Source of the DNA: Hanleya hanleyi | Lineage: Eukaryota > Mollusca > Polyplacophora > Lepidopleurida > Hanleyidae | DNA length: 64,000 bases | Assembly: GCA_036873755.1 (NCBI GenBank) | Contig: JAVTVY010020559.1 | Location: 1-64,000 of the forward strand | Reading direction: 5' to 3' | Shown: positions 1-11,849 of the stretch, piece after piece | Position numbering within the stretch: position 1 is the first letter of the stretch | Layout: each line of letters begins with the position of its first letter | The notes under the pieces: generated by a model | The model's input: only the letters and a program-made list of their open reading frames with translations | Database searches by the model: none | Told to the model about the DNA's origin: nothing | Position numbers and translations under genes: made by a program

Positions 1-708
1 AGGAGCTGCTGGAAAAACTGGCTGAAATGCGATGAAATCGGCAGCGGATTTTGCGGGCAGTGTGTCACCGCTATTCGAAATGATACCATCTACCAAGAAG
101 TGATAGGTATGTGGCCGTAACTTGATTCTTTATACCATACGGAAAATAAAAGACAAATGTGGTATGGAGCGGCTTGTAACCTAGTGACAATATAAGGTCA
201 ATATATAAACGTCATCACTAGGTTACATGTTGTAGCTATATGACAGTGGGACTTAGGGATGTGTGTATGTGAATTACTGGTCTGTTTTCTGACGGTTTAT
301 TTTCGTCAGTGAAGCGCCTTGGATCGTACGGCATGACTGATAATAAAATCAGAGTCATGTTACTTGACTAACCTTACCATGTGTGCTTACTCACATGGCA
401 AAGAGGAGTCCTACATTTTGCGATCAATTTGTCGAAGGTCAAGGTCAAAGTCCCTCAAAACTGAATCAAGTTTAGCTGACTATACGTGTTAGGTTAGAAT
501 ATTCAGAGTTGTCACCCCTACATGTATATGGCATTTCTCCTGTGGAGTTGTCTCCCATGTTTGAAACAGCTACATTTAGTTAAACTAACTATACATTTAC
601 TAATTTAATGGGGAGAGGGGTCCTTTATGAACTTCATACCTGTTTATTAACTCAAGAACAAAGGTTTACTTCATCACTTTCTTCTTCCTTCATGAAAAAT
701 TCTCTCGC
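1..708. other. no gene seen
   Basis: AT-rich sequence with no convincing coding region, RNA gene or repeat boundary that I can support. Presumed intergenic or intronic. Confidence 0.5.
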
Positions 709-1160
709 CAACCTGTAACCATCTGGGCCATCTATACGCGGTAAGACTGACCCTGGGATCGTGTGTATCCATTTCAGACTACTTTCGGCAACCGCTAGAG
801 GGAATTTCCAGAAATCAATACCACGTGACTTCGTCAGCCAATCAGCTAAAGTCTACCGACGTAACCCCAACGTAACCCGCCATTTTCGAGTCATGTGATG
901 ATCTACTTGTTCAAAATTACAGATCTACCACACCTCTTGGATGATACGAAAGTTATTCATACCTATATATTTTGTAAGCCCAGGCTTTATCTGTTTCCGG
1001 GGTATGTATGGAAACCTGTAATTTATCAGAGTTTTCGAGTCTGTTCTCCGCCGGATGAAGGCCGAACAGAATCCGGTAAAACACCGGATATCGCTCCGCG
1101 ATAATGGAGACACACGATTCGCAAGCCATCTTATGGATGGCGAAGTGTACGCAAATGATT
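709..1160 (+). repeat. dispersed repeat, copy 1 of an inverted pair
   Basis: About 450 bp that recurs in opposite orientation at 50496-50957, including the stretch around the GGATGAAGGCCGAACAG motif and the CCATCTTATGGATGG motif. Short open frames inside it are conserved only because the DNA is repeated; no protein family is recognisable. It is a host interspersed repeat of unknown class. Confidence 0.75.
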
Positions 1161-1274
1161 CTCTCGCCTGAAAGGAACCCATTTGCAGGAAAACTACTAT
1201 TTTCTTGTGTTTGACTATTGTCGATTTCAGTGTGGGATATGTGAGCTCTCGGCTCTTGTTTCAAGGTCATCTAG

Positions 1275-1545
1275 TTACCAAGAGTTAAGCCCATTTTCCT
1301 ACGAAGTAGGCTACAGATCGCAAATTGTCCGGTAATGAGTGAGACAGTCAGTCAGTCGATCCGAATCCTTTCGTCGGCAAAATAAGGAGAACCGTTGACA
1401 TTAGAACCTTGATTTTTGGCATTGTTACCAGCAAGTTCTGAGCTGACCAAATTCTGATGAAAATTTGATTTATAATTATTTTTTTTATTATTTATTGATG
1501 GCTCAGCGAGTGCACTGTCATGCCCATCGGGAACCCTTGGCTGTA
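1275..1545 (+). repeat. dispersed repeat fragment (direct copy at 4190-4490)
   Basis: Nearly the same sequence occurs at 4190-4490 in the same orientation, from the TACGAAGTAGGCTAC motif through CGGCAAAATAAGGAGAACC to the GGGAACCCTTGGCTGTATG end. A diverged inverted relative lies at 55725-55865. Belongs to the same repeat family as 3655-4190. Confidence 0.75.
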
Positions 1546-2880
1546 TGTTTCACTGTATATATATAACAGTACACAATCTGATGGGATATGCCATCCGTAA
1601 TTGTTTTTATGAAATAGGAAATGCTAATTTTCCATCATTTGTTAGTGCATTTATCTACACTGCTATTACCAACTTCCCAGCCTCAATACACACAATTCAG
1701 TATATTGTTATAGATATATGTAAACTGTGGCCTTTATCGTGTATCCTATTTCACATCCAAACATTTCATCACAGACCACATCTGGCTTCAAATTCAGGTC
1801 AAATTGCCCACTGGTGGTGAAATATCCTACATCAACCAATTAAGTCAGCCTGGTGCAATAACCCAGCAGAAGAAAGAAAGATGTGGTATCATCCTTCAGA
1901 TTAGTCTGTGTGAGCAACAATGATAAAAGTTTACTGAGGTGAAACAAAGCCATGACGGCATGTTTTAAGGGACTTAATTTATTTTCTTTGGGTAGAATTT
2001 AACTAGATAAAGTAACTTTGATCATGATGTGAAAATATGAGCACATACTTTGAGTTTTTTTTGTACCTCTTGAATATTGACTATATATCACACTGGGATA
2101 TAATTTAAACAAAAAATTACATGTGTAAACAAAACATGTCTAAATTTTTCTTGTCATTTCAAATCTTGATCCATTTTGATTCCTTGATTAGGGGATACAG
2201 AATCACTGCCACGGAGTGTGTTGGTGTGTCACAGCAATGCAATTCCGATTCACACAACGAAGCTGAGATGGTTTAATGTTTATCAATGAAGAAAATCACT
2301 GATCAACCGTCATAGAATATAATGTGAAACAAGAAAACCGGAATAGTACATTCATCAGATTGCCGATACCCAAAATGTGTTGTCTCATATATCTAGATAA
2401 CAACGTGATGTAGAGACGCCATTTATTCGTCTTTGTACCGGTTATGCTCAGGAGAATGACATAGAATCATTATTATCTTGTGCAGAGGTGTTGGTCTTGA
2501 GTTGAATTACCGTAAACTACATAAATGCTACCTTTCTACTATAGTACTATATATAAAAATTTGTTGTATTGTTGGGAAAATAATGCGATTCAAAAAGTTG
2601 TTTTGATCCTGGACAAGGGCACTGAAAACCATGAAAGAGATGTAAAGGTATTTTCACACGTAAAACTTGAAATCTACTGAACTTTTTATTATTCAATCTG
2701 TTTCCTTTAGTTAAAAAATTGTAAAATTAATCGGCGATCGTTATTTATTTTTGGAATGAAGGCGCATTAGGAGACTGTTACCAACAAGTTCTGAGCTGAT
2801 CTACTTTTGATGAAAATTTCTGGTGATTTTTGATGAAAATCACTGGCGATTCTGACTTGGGCGGTGCCCATCTTAATATA
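1546..2880. other. no gene seen
   Basis: AT-rich non-coding sequence. Around 2780-2870 it contains a short stretch (AACAAGTTCTGAGCTGATC and following) that is inverted relative to 55630-55720, so the last part is already repeat-derived. Confidence 0.5.
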
Positions 2881-2882
2881 GC

Positions 2883-3348
2883 CTTTTTCTATCTTACAGA
2901 ACCTTTTTTGTACTATAACTACAGATGTGTAACACACTGAAATATTTTTAAGATACTGTTAACAAGATTTGTATGATTTAGTAAAAACTTGTAATAGTTA
3001 TAATAATAAAAAAATATCATTATCTTGAGTTCAGCCATCAATTACTTGTTCTTCAACAGTGCACTATTTTGACATGCATAATTCATGCTTTCACTACTTC
3101 CATTACCCCATGGTTTCAATGAAGACAAAATAGATATTACTGGGCCATATTTTGTGGAAAATATGATAACATTCACATTGTTTTTAAAATTCAAATAATT
3201 AATTCAATCGGCATGTTTGTTACTAAATTTTGGGAAAACTTTGCCATAATTTTAAACCACAAATACTCACCTTCCCAAACTTTAGGTGCTTCCGGTCATG
3301 CACAGAATTGAATGCCAGCGCACTATGGACGCCACGCGAAAAAACGGA
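2883..3348 (+). repeat. foldback repeat, left arm
   Basis: About 460 bp present as an inverted copy at 5875-6334; a partial direct copy lies at 8087-8255. The inner end reads GCGCACTATGGACGCCACGC, the point from which the GA-rich minisatellites of this region start. Arms about 2.5 kb apart suggest a large foldback element or nested insertions. Confidence 0.75.
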
Positions 3349-3654
3349 CAATTTGCAAATGAGAGCCTACTTCGTAGGAATATTTGTGTTTAAGGTAACG
3401 GCAAGAGAAAATATATATACACTATATGTGAAAGTTCTGGCTCGATTGTGTTATGACTATAATATGACTAAACAAGAGCCCAAGGGGCTTCAATATACGC
3501 CCGTATATCTGAAATTACATTGGTCCAAATTTCAAGGTTGTTTAATAGCCTTGATTCCAATTGGTAGCTAGCAAATTATCCAGAGAAAGATCGTTCGTGC
3601 TTCTGAGAATGTAACATATATCACATCTTACATTGAATGATAAAATACATGAGC

Positions 3655-4190
3655 AGTGTGACTAACGTCACAGGACCTACGAAGTAGAGTAGGCATTAGG
3701 ACTCGAACGCGAATTGAACTCTTGGAAATCCCCACCCCCAGTTGAAGGACGCCACGCGAAAAAACGGAAAGACGAGATTGTATCGAATCTGGCAAAAACA
3801 TGTCCTATTGCCTCCTAGAATCATGGAAATGTGCTTAATTAGGTCAATGCCAGTGTGACCTGACCTAAATGGGTCAAGGTCTATGTGACCTACTTTCGGA
3901 CCCAATTTTTGACCTAATTAGGTGACATAGAAACCTCGAAATTGGCATAAACATGTCTCAATGTCTCAACGATCATGGAAATGGTCAGTCTTAGGTCAAG
4001 GTACACACTTAAATCATATCAAACCCTACTTCGTAGGTCCTGTGACGTTAGTCACACTACTCATGTTTTCAGACTTTTTTTTGCGATTTCAACCGCACCA
4101 CGTGTAGGCCAAAATCCCGTCTTATCGTACGATCTTCTTTCAAACTGGTGTGAAGTCAGAACTACGAAGCTGTGAAAGGGACATAGGGAA
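3655..4190 (+). repeat. repeat family with ACCTACGAAGTAGG core, fragments
   Basis: Contains GTGTGACTAACGTCACAGG next to ACCTACGAAGTAG (3655-3690) and its inverse at about 4020-4060. The same core with flanking sequence recurs in the foldback at 4540-5079 and at 55525-55620. A short stretch at 3745-3790 resembles the end of the GA-minisatellite repeat. No coding potential recognised. Confidence 0.6.
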
Positions 4191-4490
4191 TTGTTTTTTT
4201 AACCCATATTCCTACAAAGTAGGCTACCATTTGCAAATTGTCCGGTAATGAGTAAGTGAGTGAGAGCGAGTCCATCCGAATCCTTTCGTCGGCAAAATAA
4301 GGAGAACCATTGACATTAGAACCTTGATTTTTGGCATGAACGTGCATTGGGGCATTGTTACGAGCAAGTTCTGAGCTGACCGAATTCTGATGAAAATTTG
4401 ATTTATAATTATTTGTTTTTATTATTTATTGATGGCTCAGCGAGTGCACTGTCATGCCCATCGGGAACCCTTGGCTGTATGTTTCACTGT
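4190..4490 (+). repeat. dispersed repeat fragment (direct copy of 1275-1545)
   Basis: Direct copy of 1275-1545 with a small number of differences and a short extra stretch around 4338. No coding content. Confidence 0.75.
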
Positions 4491-4539
4491 GACTATTGAA
4501 GCCCTGTCAAGACTTGGATGGGTGATGTACTGCTGGGCT

Positions 4540-5079
4540 GATAAGCGTCCAGGGTAATAGGAACTGAGAGCGACAATAGTTGCTACGCTGATGACTCACC
4601 AGCGGTGACATCTGGGAAAGTTAATAGTACCCACTGTCTATTAGAGACTGCTATATAAATACTGCTACGGTAGCGCATAGGGCCCCCAAGTCATCTCTCG
4701 AGTACACACTTAAATCATATCAAACTCTACTTCGTAGGTCCTGTGACGTTAGTCACACTACCATGTTAAGTATTTATAACGACTTATTATGTCGTTAGAA
4801 TGACTACATGGTAGTGTGACTAACGTCACAGGACCTACGAAGTAGGGTTTGATATGATTTAAGTGTGTATTCGAGAGACGACTTGGGGCCCTATGTGCTA
4901 CCGTAGCAGTATTTATATAGCAGTCTCTAATAGACAGTGGGTACTATTAACTTTCCCAATTTAAATAGCAGTCTCTAATTGACAGTGGGTACTATTAACT
5001 TTCCCAGATGTCACCGCTGGTGAGTCATTAGCGTAACAACTATTATCGCCCTCAGTTTCTATTACCATGGACACTTATC
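4540..5079. mobile_element. foldback MITE-like element with ACCTACGAAGTAGG tips
   Basis: Two long inverted arms, about 4540-4770 and 4808-5079, fold on a short loop containing GACTTATTATGTCG. Each arm carries CACCAGCGGTGACATCTGGG, the CCCACTGTCTATTAGAGACT stretch, a TATAAATACTGCTACGGTAG stretch and the tip core. The right arm contains an internal tandem duplication of about 45 bp (4918-5006). No ORF. A non-autonomous foldback DNA element is the simplest reading. Confidence 0.7.
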
Positions 5080-5099
5080 TATGGAAGCCGGATGCGGCC

Positions 5100-5868
5100 A
5101 ATCTTGTCTTTTCGTTTTTTCGTTTTTTTCGCCTTTGATAACGCGCGGCGCGAAAAAACGAGATTGTGTCGAATTTCGCGAGATTTTGCCTTTTTCTCGT
5201 GTTTTCGTTTTCTCGTTTTCTCGTGTTTTGATAAGGCGCGGCACGAAAACACGAGATTGCAAGACGAAAAGACGAGAATGCGAGGCGAAAAGACGAGAAA
5301 ACGAGGGCCAGAAATCTCGTCTTTTCGCCGCGTTTTTTCGTTTTCTCGCGTTATCAAAAGGCGAAAAAACGAGAAAACGAAAACAGGAGATTCGACCCGA
5401 TCTCGTTTTTTCGCGTTATCAAAAGGCGAAAAAACGAGAAAACGAAAAGACGAAAAAAACGAAAAGACGAGAAAACGAAAAGACGAAAAGACGAGAATGC
5501 GAGGCGAAAAGACGAGAAAACGAGGGCCAGAAATCTCGTCTTTTCGCCGCGTTTTTTCGTTTTCTCGCGTTATCAAAAGGCGAAAAAACGAGAAAACGAA
5601 AACAGGAGATTCGACCCGATCTCGTTTTTTCGCGTTATCAAAAGGCGAAAAAACGAGAAAACGAAAAGACGAAAAAAACGAAAAGACGAGAAAACGAAAA
5701 GACGAAAAAACGAGAAAACGAAAAGACGAGAAAACGAAAAGACGAAAACACGAGAAAACGAAAAGACGAGGAAACGAAAAAACGAGAAAACGAAAAGACG
5801 ACAAAACGAAAAAACGAGAAAACGAAAAAACGAGAAAACGAAAAGACGAGATTCGATACAATCTAGTG
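5100..5868. repeat. GA-rich, CpG-containing minisatellite
   Basis: Built from a roughly 16-nt unit of the type ACGAGAAAACGAAAAG with interspersed inverted stretches (CTCGTTTTTTCG), so it forms many short hairpins. A longer internal block of about 221 bp is duplicated in tandem (from about 5267 and again from about 5488). It is open in several frames because the unit has no stop codons. Related arrays occur at 6455-6682 and 7698-7935. Confidence 0.85.
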
Positions 5869-5874
5869 TTTTCG

Positions 5875-6334
5875 TTTTTTCGCGTGGCGTCCATAGTGCG
5901 CTGGCATTCAATTCTGTGCATGACCGGAAGCACCTAAAGTTTGGGAAGGTGAGTATTTGTGGTTTAAAATTATGGCAAAGTTTTCCCAAAATTTAGTAAC
6001 AAACATGCCGATTGAATTAATTATTTGAATTTTAAAAACAATGTGAATATTATCATATTTTCCACAAAATATCGCCCAGTAATATCTGTTTTGTCTTCAT
6101 TGAAACCATGGGGTAATGGAAGTAGTGAAAGCATGAATTATGCATGTCAAAATAGTGCACTGTTGAAGAACAAGTAATTGATGGCTGAACTCAAGATAAT
6201 GATATTTTTTTATTATTATAACTGTTACAAGTTTTTACTAAATCATACAAATCTTGTTAACAGTATCTTAAAAATATTTCAGTGTGTTATACACATCTGT
6301 AGTTATAGTACAAAAAAGGTTCTGTAAGATAGAA
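5875..6334 (-). repeat. foldback repeat, right arm
   Basis: Inverted copy of 2883-3348, starting at the GCGTGGCGTCCATAGTGCGC motif that abuts the GA-rich minisatellite and running outward to the AGAACC/TTTCTATC stretch. Confidence 0.75.
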
Positions 6335-6339
6335 AAAGT

Positions 6340-8095
6340 GAACTTAGTAAAAGTTTAAGAGCTACAATAATTTTAAACCACAAATACTCACCTTCCCCTA
6401 CTTCAAGTGCTTCCGGTCATGTGCAGAATTAAATGCCAGCGCACTATGGACGCCACGCGAAAAAACGAAAAGACGAGATTGTATCGAATCTCGTCTTTTC
6501 GTTTTCTCGTCTTTTCGTTTTCTCGTCTTTTCGTTTTCTCGTTTTTTCCTTTTCTCGTCGTTTCCTTTTCTCGTCTTTTCGTCTTTTCATTTTCTCGTCT
6601 TTTCGTTTTCTCGTCTTTTCGTTTTCTCGTCTTTTCGTCTTTTCGTTTTCTCGTTTTCTCGTCTATCGTTTTCTCGTTTTTTTGGCGTGAGATGAAGGGT
6701 TGCTCTCAGAAATGAGACACCTTAACCCTACCTGACCTTGGCGTTTTGGGGTGTATCGCAGCCATGGAGGTGGGGGCGGAAAGTGACCCCCTTGCCCCCC
6801 TCCCCCCCCCCCACGCTGTATACTTTTGCTACCACAAAGGGTAGAGCGCTGAATCTTACCACAAAGTATCTTCGATTCAAGCTCTACCAGAAAATGTAAA
6901 AAATCCATGATGTCCGCCATGATGACGTCACAGTGACGTCATCTTCTCGGAAGCCATTTTTCGGCCCTTTTGGGGCCGATTTTTCGAAATTTTAAACTTT
7001 CCGATTTTTCTCCCAAACAATACCAAATAAAATAGAAAATAATTAGTTTTGCGAAAAATAGGCCTTTTAGGCAAGAACAATGTGAAGAAATGGAGCGAAA
7101 AGACTAAAAGGATGACCTTTGGGGTAAACCACATGGCCGCCATTTTGAATTTACCCATGATCCGCTGCCCGCAGGTATATGCAAATAGGCTCAAAATGGC
7201 CCCAATAAAATAAGCTTTAAAGTCCCCAAGTTTCGGCTTCCTCGGTTTCGTCGTTTCGGAGCAGCAGAGAAAAGTTAACTAGGAGTGGGGGTGGGGGGCA
7301 CTCTCCCCCCAGGCCAAGTAGGATTAACACTCGTGTTGAGTTTGTTCTTTGTGCGTATTTGCTTCTATAAAACAGCTTAAAAGGACACATTTTGAGTTAG
7401 GTTTAGGCTGAGAATTGCGGTACAGTACTCGGCCCCAAAAGGGCCGAAAAATAGCTTCTGAGAAGATATGTCACTGTGACGTCATTATGGCGGACATCTT
7501 GAATTTTTTACATTTTCTGGTAGAGCTTGAACCGAAGATACTTTGTGGTAAGATTCAGCGCTCTACCCTTAGTGGTAGCAAAAATATACAGGGGGGGGTA
7601 CTTCCTGCCCCCACCTCCATGGCTGCGATACACCCTAAAACGCCAATGTCAAGTAGGGTTAAGGTGTCTCATTTCTGAGAACAACTCTTCATTTCACGCC
7701 AAAAAACGAGAAAACGAAAAGACGAGAAAACGAAAAGACGAGAAAACGAAAAGACGAGAAAAAGAAAAGACGAAAAAACGAGAAAACGAAAAGACGAGAA
7801 AACGAAAAGACGAGAAAACGAAACGACGAAAAAGACGAGAAGACGAAAAGACGAGAAAACGAAAAGACGAGAAAATGAAAAGACGAGAAAACGAAAAGAC
7901 GAAAAAACGAGAAAACGAAAAGACGAAAAAACTTCTCTTTTTTTTCGCGTGTCGTCCATAGTGCGCTGGCATTCAATTCTGCGCATGACCGGAAGCACTT
8001 GAAGTAGGAGAAGGTGAGTATTTGTGGTTTAAAATTATTAGTTTTCCCAAATTATTGTAGCTCTTAAACTTTTACTAAGTCTACTTTTCCTATCT
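6340..8095. repeat. composite foldback with minisatellite in both arms
   Basis: Inverted arms of about 6340-6985 and 7434-8095. From outside in each arm holds a short segment ending GACGCCACGC, a GA-rich minisatellite (6455-6682; 7698-7935), the GGTGTATCGCAGCCATGGAG segment, a C/G run, and a TGACGTCA-containing segment next to GCCATTTTTCGG. The loop (about 6985-7434) has no gene. The arms and 2883-3348/5875-6334 share their outer end, so the cluster was built by nested insertion or rearrangement of one family. Confidence 0.65.
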
Positions 8096-8820
8096 TACAG
8101 AACCTTTTTTTGTACTATAAATACAAATGTGTGACACACTGAAATATTTGTATGATTTAGTAAAAAATTGTAATAGTTATAATAATTAAAAAAATATCAT
8201 TATTTTGAGTTCAGCCATCAATTACTTGTTTTTCAACACTGCACTATTTTGCGCCAGAAGCGCCAGGGTCAGAATTCTGATGTATTTACACACTTAAGCC
8301 CACCAAACAGGAGAAAAATTGATACTCCGGGACTGTATAGTTTATCATATTGGGGTCATGTTGAGCCTATTTGCATTAACCCCCGAGCAGAGGATCATGG
8401 GTAAATTCAAGATGACGGCCACATGGTGTACCGAAAAGTGATGTTTTCGTCATTTTTCAAAATTTCTGCTTTTCCGCGATGAAAATTGGGCAAAAACTAT
8501 TTATTCCATATCACATTAGCATTTACTAATTTATCAGGCCATTTTTGCGGAGAAATTGCATTTCTTAAATAAAAAATCGACCCCAAAATGCCGTTTCTAG
8601 AAATGATGTCACTGTGACGTGATCAAAGCCGCCATCTTGTATTTATTTATTTATTTTAGGTTGTCTTATAAGAGTTTGACTCAAAGGTATAATGTGGTAA
8701 GTCTCAGCTCCCAAGCTCAAGGGTTAAGAAAAATAGTTAGCCCCTCTCCTTCCACCACCCCCCTCCCCCCCCCCCAACCCAGGCCCCCACAGGTGTCAAA
8801 AAGCTCAGGCCAGATACGGT
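8087..8820. repeat. diverged copies of the neighbouring repeats
   Basis: 8087-8255 is a direct partial copy of 2883-3060. 8330-8800 is a diverged inverted relative of 6730-7240, recognisable by GTCACTGTGACG next to GCCGCCATCTTG, the GGATCATGGGTAAATTCAA stretch and a C-run (about 8760-8776). No coding sequence. Confidence 0.6.
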
Positions 8821-9814
8821 TAATGCTGCTTCTGATTTTAGGCCAGTGTCTTGTTATCCCAGTATTTTCCTGTAGGCCTACAGAGTCACCGCACACTTTG
8901 ACCTGTCCAAGTTTCTTTCCGAGTACTGTCATTTTCTGGTACATTTTAAGTGGTGGAAAGATATACAAGTTAACTGTACATCAGCATATAAATTGGTCCA
9001 TTTCCACAAAACACGGATATTTGTAGTCCAATTATCTGTTATCTAAATAGGGCCTACAGATGCGCAAGACCTGGAATAGAACGTTCTATGGAAGGTCAAA
9101 TGGCCTGTGTTACATGGATGTGGATTTAATAATGAATTCACTGGGAATACAGTGCAATACAGTTGATGAGACGACAGAATACCAAATACTGGGGAATATA
9201 AACCTAAAATTCTGCTCACGTGGTAGATGTTTAAATCCAGTGGTAGTGATCCAGAATTTCGATCAGTTTTCAACATTTGATCCCCCATTGCCTTTTCATG
9301 CGCTACTCTCATTATCATATCGTATTTTTCCAGAAAACATCGCGCCGACTATACCATAAATATATAGTATAGTATACTATACTAGTATAGTATAAGTGTA
9401 TAGACATATATAGGCATAAAAAGATACAAGGTATACAAGATTCAGATCGCGTTAGCGTACAATTCCTGAAATGAAGATCTACAAAGTAAATTCGGCTTAC
9501 TAGATGTTCCTTTCTATTATCCTTGAATAAGAAGTCCAATGTAATAGAAACATATATACACAAATATTTACAAGAACCCTATCTGAAACGCGAACAGTCC
9601 CAGCCGCGACCACAGTCCAGGCAAGACTGGCCCCTCTGTAGTAAAATCCTGCGTCTGGCTTCCTTCTTCGTGTACTCCAGGGATGTATCGTGTCTGGTTC
9701 AAGCGTCGACAATCGTCTATGGATTCGGACGGCCTGGGCTCGACAGTATTCTCAAGTCTTCTACGGCACCGGCCCGTCACTCCACAAAACACCGAAGGAC
9801 AAGTCAACTGAACG
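8821..9814. other. no gene seen
   Basis: No recognisable gene or RNA. Several 80-100 codon open frames are present but match no family and have no supporting splice or promoter signals. A TA-rich palindromic patch lies at about 9355-9400. Confidence 0.5.
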
Positions 9815-9919
9815 GTTAAAGCCCGCCGCACACGAGCGCTATCCCCTGAGCTAACGGCCTCAACTATGACTGTTGGCTCAGAGTTAGCTCTCGTGTGCGC
9901 ACGGTTTTTGGTGAGGTTT

Positions 9920-10018
9920 TCGTCTCGTGAGACCGGGAGAAAAATATCAAACTTGTTTGACATTTTTCTCATAATTATCAAACAAGTTTGATATTTTTCT
10001 CCCGGTCTCGCAAGACGA
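9920..10018. repeat. long hairpin inside the host MITE
   Basis: Arms of about 41-43 nt (9920-9960 and 9976-10018) pair almost perfectly; each includes GAGACCGGGAGAAAAATATC or its complement. Loop about 15 nt. Typical of MITE interiors; no conserved RNA family recognised. Confidence 0.8.
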
Positions 10019-10057
10019 CATCCTAGCCGTGTGCGGCGAACGTAAGCTGACAGATCA

Positions 10058-10063
10058 GTCGTT
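10058..10063. repeat. target-site duplication, left (GTCGTT)
   Basis: GTCGTT directly precedes the AGTAGTATG terminus of element 2 and is repeated exactly after its other end at 27303-27308. Six-bp duplications are the known signature of Polinton/Maverick integrases. Confidence 0.9.
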
Positions 10064-10424
10064 AGTAGTATGTTCACCGCAAAAACGGTAACATTGCCCT
10101 CTTTGCACTTATACTTGAGGGGTAACTCTTGATTCCCGTGGAGCGTCCGACAGGGGGCGCCACCAGCTCAAAGTTATAGATTGCATCAGCATTGGCTGTG
10201 TGCCAAGTTTTGACCACTATAGGTCTGGCAACCTTTGACCTTGTATTCCTCCGCGGTGATGCGGTCATGTCTGGTGGTGATGCGGTCGCGGGAAAAAGCT
10301 TCTGCGGAGAAAAAGTAGTCTCCACACTTCAAATACGCTGCTTTGTCCGATTGGGTCGTATGAGGTATCAATGTGAAGCATTCGTGAAGGGGCATCTGAT
10401 GGGCTGGGTGTGGGGTTGAAATAT

Positions 10425-11710
10425 CGTCATTCTGCGCATGCGCGGTGGACAAAGGGTATGGAAATAGACGTTTTGGGGTCTAGGTGGACAACTGACGGGC
10501 CAATGGAGTTGAGTGAGGTATCACCGTGAAGCCTATGTGAGAGGGCATCCACCTGGACTAGTGTCTCGGCCGTTGTCAACATTCTGCGCATGCGCAAACA
10601 GGGAATTATGGGAAAAGGGTATGCAAATAGACGTTTTGGGGTCTGGGTGGGCCACTAGTGGTCCTATGGGGTCGTATGAGGTATCCATGTGAAGCATTCG
10701 TGAAGGCACATTCGACGGATTGGGTGTGACGTGGAACTGACGTCATTCTGCGCATGCGCAGTAGACCAAGGATATGGAAATAGACGTTTTAGGATCGAGG
10801 GGAGCCCCTAATTGGCCGATGGAGTCGTATGAGGTATCAATGTGAAGCTCTTGTGAAGGGGCATCCGCCTGGACTAGTGTCTCTGTCGTGTTCAACATTC
10901 TGCGCATGCGCAGACAGGGAATTGTAGGAAAAGGATGTGGAAATAGACGTTTTGGGGTCGAGGTGGGCCACTCGTGGTCCTATGGAGTCGAGTGAGGTAT
11001 CAATGTAAAGCAATCGTGAAGGAGCATCCGCCTGGACTAGCATGACGTGGAACTGACGTCATTCTGCGCATGCGCAGTAGACAAAGCGTATGGAAATAGA
11101 CGTTTTGGGGTCTAGGTGGGCCACTAATGGGCCAATGGAGTTGAGTGAGGCATCAATGTAAAGCCTATGTGAGGAAGCATCCGCCTGGACTAGTGTGTCG
11201 TCCGTGTTGAACATTCTGCGCATGCGCAGACAGAGAATTGTGGGAAAAGGGTATGGAAATAGACGTTTTGGGGTTTAGGTGGGCCACTCGTGGTCCTATG
11301 GAGTCGTATGAGGTATCGTTGTGAAGCATTCGTGAAGGAGCATCCGCCTGGACAAGTGTGTTGTTCGTGTTCAACATTCTGCGCATGCGCAGACAGGGAA
11401 TTGTGGGAAAAGTGCTTTGGAAGGAACGTTTTGGGGCTTAGGTGGGCCACTATTGGTCCGATGGAGTCAAGTGAGGTATCAATGTGAAGCACACGTGAGG
11501 GAGCATCCGACTGGGTGGATGTAGGGGTACGAATATCGTCATTCTGCGCATGCGCAGGCGGGCCGTAGTATGGAAATAGACATTTTGTGGCCGATATGGA
11601 CCACTAGTGGTCCAAGTGGGTCGTGGGAGGTGTCAAACTGAAGCTTGTGTGGGGTAGAGTCAGCATGGCGTGTTTCTTATTGCAAGTCACGTCAATCTGC
11701 GCATGCCCAG
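10425..11710 (+). repeat. tandem array with TGCGCATGCGCA palindromes
   Basis: TGCGCATGCGCA or a one-base variant lies at 10433, 10585, 10749, 10901, 11065, 11217, 11380, 11545 and 11698, spaced 152, 164, 152, 164, 152, 163, 165 and 153 bp. Two unit types mostly alternate. One has TGACGTCA just before the palindrome; the other has TTCAACAT before it and GGGAATTGTGGGAAAAG after it. All share AAATAGACGTTTTGGGGTC and a GGCCACTAGTGGTCC-like palindrome. The core matches the known NRF1 consensus YGCGCAYGCGCR; TGACGTCA is the CREB/ATF site. Function is inferred. Confidence 0.9.
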
Positions 11711-11849
11711 TTGGGTGTAGTAAGTAAAGTGGTCATTTTCAGGGTGCGTCGGGTGTGTTTGGGGTAGAGAGGACCCATTCTTGGTCCGAATGGGTCGTTG
11801 GATGTGTCATTTTGTAGCTCTCGGGGTGTAGACCCCGATTTGTGGGCTG

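Larger units (their letters stand above)
9819..10063 (+). mobile_element. TA-flanked DNA transposon (MITE), left half, interrupted by element 2
   Basis: The terminal stretch AAGCCCGCCGCACACGAGCG begins after a TA at 9817-9818. Its inverted partner, with two or three differences, ends at 27565 and is followed by TA (27566-27567). The pair therefore look like the TIRs of one short DNA element into which the 17.2-kb Polinton derivative inserted. The joined host element would be only about 500 bp, so it is non-autonomous. The mariner-like TA target duplication is inferred from the two TAs. Confidence 0.6.

Noticed and set aside
5079..5937. Open frames of 260-284 codons on both strands, rich in Lys/Arg/Glu or Phe/Ser
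   Set aside because: Several frames are open at once because the minisatellite unit has no stop codons. Composition is purely repetitive, and no start context or family match exists.
6407..7998. Open frames of 85-144 codons on both strands over the other GA-rich arrays
   Set aside because: Same minisatellite artefact as above.
9568..10077. 169-codon frame on the minus strand
   Set aside because: Crosses the host MITE hairpin, the target duplication and the Polinton tip; no family match.
10837..11492. Short frames of the LHIDTSLDSIGP / SHNSLSAHAQN type over the TIR arrays of both elements
   Set aside because: Translation of the tandem TIR unit; occurs once per unit in multiple frames with no start or stop conservation.
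10425..11710. Regularly spaced identical short motifs, considered as a CRISPR array
   Set aside because: Whole units of about 150-165 bp are repeated, spacers are not unique, and the context is eukaryotic.
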